Positions 15,218 through 18,691 of a stretch of DNA of 18,691 nucleotides are shown here, piece after piece (position 1 is the stretch's first letter; every line of letters starts with the position of its first letter). The notes below the pieces were generated by a model. The model did no database searches, had not been told where the DNA came from, and saw only the letters and a list, made by a program, of their open reading frames with translations. The stretch is from an uncultured Oscillospiraceae bacterium (GTDB lineage Bacteria > Bacillota > Clostridia > Oscillospirales > Ruminococcaceae): positions 1 through 18,691 of the forward strand of contig CAJTMU010000041.1 in the NCBI GenBank assembly GCA_910577365.1, given 5' to 3'. The translations under genes and the position numbers were made by a program.

Positions 15218-15865
15218 TTACCGGTTTTCCAGCTTCTCGGTCAGTATTTTTCTTACAGTATCCTCCTGCTCCGCGGAAAGGCAGCGCTTAGGGAAGCAAT
15301 ATATTTGTCTTCTGTTGAAGATAAGCAGCAGAGCCACGTCATTCTCGTCAAAATTAAGCAGATCCGTGCCGAAAAGAAAAACACTTTTAAGCGGAGAAAT
15401 TATCTCCTCATCCGCTTTCTCATCTATCTTCAGTTCCACCTCGTTTGACTTGGGTTTGATTATTGTTTCAAGTTCTATTTTATCATCAAATATTGAGCAG
15501 GTATATTCCTCGGGATCCATATCCTTAAGCGCTTCGATTGTTTTATTTCTGGTACGCTTCTTGTCGGTCGCGCTGTAAAACAACCCTAACAAGCAAAACA
15601 TAAGAGCCACACAGGAAAATATTACAGAAGAACCTGTAATAATATTTATCACTATCGCAACAATTATAGCAACGGAAAGCAGCGAATAAGCAATTACAGA
15701 GAACAGACCGCGCTTACTCGCAAAATGCCGCTGAAAAGTCCTCATGGCGCTGTCTATTTCCTCTAAGTTATTGTCATAACTGAAGCTTACAAGAGCGCTT
15801 TTTGGCTCGGCGCTCCCCTGAAGCTCGCCCAAGTTGGGCAAAAGACCGTTAGAAATACCGATCAA
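15218..15865 (-). CDS. YcxB-like two-TM membrane protein
   Basis: 215 residues if the TTG at 15865-15863 is used. An AAGGAG directly abuts that TTG; the ATT codon at 15856 or the TTG at 15841 are alternatives, and an in-frame stop upstream excludes a longer protein. The domain order resembles YcxB: a short N-terminal strand segment (ALVSFSYDNNLEEIDSAMRTFQRHF), two adjacent TM helices at about 54-76 and 80-98, then a cytoplasmic beta-rich domain ending in RQIYCFPKRCLSAEQEDTVRKILTEKL, which recalls the YcxB C terminus (PKRAF-like motif). Function of the family is unknown. It sits between gyrB and gyrA, which are normally adjacent, with repeat copy B on its 5' side. I call the family with moderate confidence on remembered pattern only. 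Confidence 0.72.
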   Translation of the reverse strand: MIGISNGLLPNLGELQGSAEPKSALVSFSYDNNLEEIDSAMRTFQRHFASKRGLFSVIAYSLLSVAIIVAIVINIITGSSVIFSCVALMFCLLGLFYSATDKKRTRNKTIEALKDMDPEEYTCSIFDDKIELETIIKPKSNEVELKIDEKADEEIISPLKSVFLFGTDLLNFDENDVALLLIFNRRQIYCFPKRCLSAEQEDTVRKILTEKLENR

Positions 15866-15904
15866 CTCCTTCTGACAAATATATATTTATCTACGGCAAA
15901 AATT

Positions 15905-15994
15905 AAGGAATAGCTGATTAAAATCTAAACGCAACGCAATCCGCTTGATTGATTCCATTGTTTTAGCGAAATTATTTTAAATCAGCATTTCCTT
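15905..15994. repeat. MITE-like inverted-repeat element, copy B
   Basis: Left arm 15905-15924 (AAGGAATAGCTGATTAAAAT) and right arm 15974-15994 pair at 18 positions with one 2-base mismatch and one gap. The element is about 90 bp and its last bases are part of the gyrB stop codon (15993-15995). On the minus strand it can fold into a long hairpin followed by TTAATTTTTG, so it may serve as the gyrB terminator or attenuator. It is homologous to copy A near 12357. Confidence 0.75.
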
Positions 15995-18005
15995 ATATAT
16001 CCAGATTTACCGCCAATTTAGCATTCTGTTCTATAAATTCACGGCGCGGCTCGACTTTATCGCCCATAAGCACCGTCATTATTTCGTCAGCTTTGGCAGC
16101 ATCCTCCACGCTTACGCGAAGCATTGTACGAGTTTCGGGATTCATAGTGGTTTCCCAAAGCTGATCAGGGTCCATTTCACCAAGACCTTTATAGCGCTGA
16201 ACGTCGGTTTTTCCTCCGTCCGCACCCAGTTCGGCAAGGAACACATCACGCTCCTCGTCCGAATAGGCATATCTGACCTGTTTACCGCGTGAAACCTTGA
16301 ACAGAGGCGGCTGAGCGATATAAACGTGACCCTCCTCCAGCAGCGGCTTCATAAAGCGGAAGAAAAACGTCAGCATAAGCGTTCTGATATGCGCTCCGTC
16401 TACGTCGGCATCTGCCATAATAATTACGCGTCCGTAGCGCAGCCGCGAAATATCAAAATCCTCTGCAATACCAGTGCCCAGCGCTTTTACCACAGGAAGC
16501 AGCTTATCGTTATTATACACCTTATCCGCGCGCGCTTTTTCCACGTTGAGCATTTTGCCCCAAAGCGAAAGAATAGCCTGAAAGCGTCTGTCGCGCCCAT
16601 TTTTGGCAGAGCCTCCTGCCGAATCTCCCTCTACGATATATATTTCGGTTACCGAGGGATCACTTTCGGAGCAGTCCGCGAGCTTACCGGGCAGACCATT
16701 GCTGTCCATTATTGACTTTCGCTTAGCCTCCATAGCCTTTTTAGCCGCGTCCCGGGCAGCCTGAGAATTAAGCGCCTTATTCATGATTATCTGAGCAGTT
16801 TCGGGATGCTCCTCAAAATAATATGTGAGCTGCTCGGTAGCTATTTTATATACAATGGGCTGCACTTCTGGATTTCCCAGTTTGCCCTTTGTCTGCCCCT
16901 CAAACTCACACTCAGGAAGCTTAACAGAAATAATGCAGTTTATTGCCTCACGAACGGCTTCGCCGCAAAGATTTGTAAATGGCTTTTCCTCTTCGCCCTT
17001 TTTGCCGGTCTTTTTCTTCGCCTTGTTTTTATCATTTGCTTCCTTGTATGCCTTGGTGTAGTCGTTTATTACCTTGCTAAGGGCTCTTTTCAGCCCCAGC
17101 TCATGCATACCGCCCTCACCTGTATGAATATTGTTTGCAAATGAACGGAATACCTCACTGTTGAAATCCGTCGTATATTGAAAAGCTATCTCAACGTTTA
17201 TATTATCGATAGTCCCCTCAAGATATATGATATCGGGGTGGAGCACATCCGCTCCGCGCTTTTCGTTCAGCCACTCAATATAGCTGCATATGCCGCCCTC
17301 ATACTGCATTACCTCGTTTACAGGATTGTTCTCGTCACGCAGATCATGCAGACAAATTTTAAGTCCCGCGTTCAAAAAAGCCTGCTCACGCATTCTCTCC
17401 TGAATAATATCGTAGCTGAAAACCGTTGTGTGGAATATCTCTCCGTCCGGCTTAAACGTGACTTGTGTACCAGTATGGTCAGTCTCACCTATTATTTTTA
17501 TAGGCTCTGTATATTCACCGCGGTCAAAATGCTGAAAATGCACGTTTTTTCCGTCGTGTATCTCAATTTCCAGCCATTCCGAAAGAGCGTTCACCACCGA
17601 AGCGCCCACGCCGTGCAGACCTCCCGAAACCTTATATCCGCCGCCGCCGAATTTTCCTCCCGCATGCAGGACGGTATATACCAGCGTTGCGGCAGAAATT
17701 CCCTCCGCATGATTTATATCCGTAGGAACTCCGCGTCCGTTATCAATTACCCTTATAACGTCGCCGGGCAGAATAGCCACGTCTATTTCGGTGCAGTAGC
17801 CAGCCAGCGCCTCGTCAATAGCGTTATCCACTATCTCATACACAAGGTGATGCAGACCGCCCTCGCCGGTTGAGCCGATATACATACCCGGACGCTTTCT
17901 TACCGGGTCAAGACCCTTAAGCACCTGTATATCATCGGCACCGTAATTCACATCCAAGTCCTTTTCGTTTTCGTTCATCGCGCTCATCGCACCAATATCA
18001 GCCAT
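15993..18005 (-). CDS. gyrB: DNA gyrase subunit B
   Basis: 670 residues, ATG start with GGAGG 7 nt upstream. The ATPase subunit of gyrase. GHKL ATPase: catalytic Glu57 and Asn61 in YEIVDNAIDEA, DNGRGVP at 88-94, ATP lid HAGGKFGGGGYKVSGGLHGVG at 114-134, transducer QTK loop at 371-373. TOPRIM: EGDSAGG at 459-465 and Mg-binding DADVDG at 532-537. The end EQNAKLAVNLDI is the standard GyrB tail. Slightly longer than the usual about 640 residues: an N-terminal extension and a Lys-rich loop (about 325-342) before the TNLCGEAVREAI segment. The segment after the TOPRIM motif reads LSLWGKMLNVEKAR where most bacterial GyrBs have LPLRGKxLNVEKAR. It is driven by a strong promoter about 95 nt upstream; the stop codon lies in repeat copy B. 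Confidence 0.98.
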   Translation of the reverse strand: MADIGAMSAMNENEKDLDVNYGADDIQVLKGLDPVRKRPGMYIGSTGEGGLHHLVYEIVDNAIDEALAGYCTEIDVAILPGDVIRVIDNGRGVPTDINHAEGISAATLVYTVLHAGGKFGGGGYKVSGGLHGVGASVVNALSEWLEIEIHDGKNVHFQHFDRGEYTEPIKIIGETDHTGTQVTFKPDGEIFHTTVFSYDIIQERMREQAFLNAGLKICLHDLRDENNPVNEVMQYEGGICSYIEWLNEKRGADVLHPDIIYLEGTIDNINVEIAFQYTTDFNSEVFRSFANNIHTGEGGMHELGLKRALSKVINDYTKAYKEANDKNKAKKKTGKKGEEEKPFTNLCGEAVREAINCIISVKLPECEFEGQTKGKLGNPEVQPIVYKIATEQLTYYFEEHPETAQIIMNKALNSQAARDAAKKAMEAKRKSIMDSNGLPGKLADCSESDPSVTEIYIVEGDSAGGSAKNGRDRRFQAILSLWGKMLNVEKARADKVYNNDKLLPVVKALGTGIAEDFDISRLRYGRVIIMADADVDGAHIRTLMLTFFFRFMKPLLEEGHVYIAQPPLFKVSRGKQVRYAYSDEERDVFLAELGADGGKTDVQRYKGLGEMDPDQLWETTMNPETRTMLRVSVEDAAKADEIMTVLMGDKVEPRREFIEQNAKLAVNLDI

Positions 18006-18100
18006 TTCAGTTCCTCCGTTATTTTGCCGCTTTAAAAAAACAAATCCTAATACAAAATTGCCTTAATTGCCGCAGCGATACTGTGCTGCAATATACTTTT

Positions 18101-18129
18101 ATTATACCATATTTGAGCAAAAATTTCAA
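18101..18129 (-). promoter_or_regulatory. Sigma-A promoter of gyrB
   Basis: The minus strand reads TTGAAA (18124-18129), a 17-nt spacer and a perfect TATAAT (18101-18106), preceded by TGG to give an extended -10. It is the best promoter in the window. The resulting leader of about 90 nt holds a short GCAGC...GCTGC hairpin (18072-18089), for which I see no known regulatory match. Confidence 0.85.
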
Positions 18130-18143
18130 GCGATAAATATATA

Positions 18144-18165
18144 AAAAGCCAATTAAAATGCTTTT
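18144..18165 (-). terminator. Weak terminator after remB
   Basis: On the minus strand AAAAGC and GCTTTT form a 6-bp stem around a 10-nt AT-rich loop, ending in five T residues. It starts 2 nt after the remB stop codon and ends just before the gyrB -35 box. The stem is AT-rich, so read-through into gyrB is likely. Confidence 0.4.
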
Positions 18166-18166
18166 C

Positions 18167-18427
18167 TTACGACATTTTTTTTCGTCCCCGCCTGTTTATC
18201 GTGGAATTGGAAACGTTAGATATATATGTTCTTTTTTCGCAGACTATAAAAGATTTTGGCAGTTCGCTCATATTTTCGGAAACATTGACTATAATCCCTT
18301 TTTTCTGACAAAAATTAAGATACTCCGCAGTCGTTCGGCTGACGGAGCATTCTTCTATATCGAAAACGCCTATTATATCATCGGCATATACTGTCGTATC
18401 TCCTCCGAGATAGATAAATTTTTTCAT
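18167..18427 (-). CDS. remB: RemB-like DUF370 regulator
   Basis: 86 residues from the ATG at 18427-18425, chosen because GAGG lies 5 nt upstream and the protein then begins MKKFIYLGGDTTV, as in Bacillus RemB/YaaB. An in-frame ATG at 18448 would add seven residues that look non-native. The DUF370 hallmarks are present: YLGGD at 5-9, DDIIGVFDIE near 16-25, and the C-terminal PKSFIVCEKRTYISNVSNSTINRR segment. Bacillus RemB takes part in extracellular-matrix regulation; RemA of the same family is a DNA-binding ring. Its place between recF and gyrB is the same as yaaB in Bacillus. Function here is inferred only from that position and similarity. Confidence 0.88.
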   Translation of the reverse strand: MKKFIYLGGDTTVYADDIIGVFDIEECSVSRTTAEYLNFCQKKGIIVNVSENMSELPKSFIVCEKRTYISNVSNSTINRRGRKKMS

Positions 18428-18464
18428 AGAAACCTCAGTACATAACATAAATTATCTGACAGAA

Positions 18465-18691
18465 TCATAACTTTGTAAAAGTGCCTTTTTCGGTTCTCCA
18501 GGCGCTTCCTCCCGTCAATGAGGACAAATCCTCAATATTACAGCAGGTTATAAATACCTGAGATTTTTCAATATTGTTAAGAATATAATTCCGGCGAACA
18601 AAATCCAACTCACTTAAAATATCGTCAAGTATCACCACAGGACAAGTCTTGTTTTTGCGGCGTATTATCTCTGCCTCGGACAGCTTAAGAG
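18465..18691 (-). CDS. recF: DNA replication/repair protein RecF (C-terminal part only)
   Basis: The last 74 codons are visible; the rest lies beyond base 18691. The frame reads LKLSEAEIIRRKNKTCPVVI and then the Walker B plus D-loop LDDILSELD, followed by FITCC and the end GTFTKL. These are the C-terminal ABC-ATPase lobe features of RecF, which loads RecA at gaps with RecO and RecR. The stop (18465-18467) is 37 nt before the remB start. Its presence implies dnaN and dnaA further right. Confidence 0.93.
   Translation of the reverse strand, partial: LKLSEAEIIRRKNKTCPVVILDDILSELDFVRRNYILNNIEKSQVFITCCNIEDLSSLTGGSAWRTEKGTFTKL

Noticed and set aside
18428..18448. Upstream ATG for remB adding seven residues
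   Set aside because: The downstream ATG has a better spaced Shine-Dalgarno and gives the N terminus conserved in the family.

Overview
The window is an origin-proximal housekeeping segment of a low-to-moderate GC Firmicute. Gene content and protein style suggest a Clostridia-class, Oscillospirales-like gut anaerobe, but this is inference because no rRNA or other taxonomic marker is present. All 13 genes lie on the minus strand, so the window is read from right to left. recF at the right edge implies that dnaN, dnaA and oriC lie just beyond base 18691, and the whole segment would then be co-directional with a fork leaving that origin.

Layout in transcription order: 3' end of recF; remB (DUF370); gyrB with a near-consensus promoter; a small YcxB-like two-TM membrane protein; gyrA; mnmG; rsmG; noc (ParB paralogue); parA/soj; parB/spo0J; serS; a lipoprotein/macrolide-type ABC exporter (ATPase plus a 1204-residue FtsX-like permease); and a 3'-truncated M14 (aspartoacylase/AstE-like) zinc hydrolase. 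In Bacillus the recF-remB-gyrB-gyrA arm and the mnmG-rsmG-noc-soj-spo0J arm sit on opposite sides of dnaA. Here they are joined end to end between gyrA and mnmG.

Functionally the core combines replication and repair (RecF), supercoiling (GyrAB), tRNA and rRNA modification (MnmG, RsmG), nucleoid occlusion (Noc), chromosome segregation (ParAB) and translation (SerRS). A near-consensus parS site lies in the gyrA-mnmG gap, close to the genes for its binding protein. noc and parA each have their own extended -10 promoter, and parB and serS follow parA with overlap or a very short gap.

The least ordinary features are: (1) two diverged copies of a ~90-bp inverted-repeat (MITE-like) element, one after gyrB and one before mnmG; (2) an unbroken run of 50 heptads in the ABC permease whose geometric centre is a Gly-Lys-Asp-Asn-Pro turn, predicting a long antiparallel helical hairpin outside the membrane; (3) a structured 333-bp gap before the M14 gene and a double-stem leader before the ABC operon; (4) a YcxB-like gene placed between gyrB and gyrA. 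I saw no CRISPR array, insertion sequence, rRNA or tRNA.
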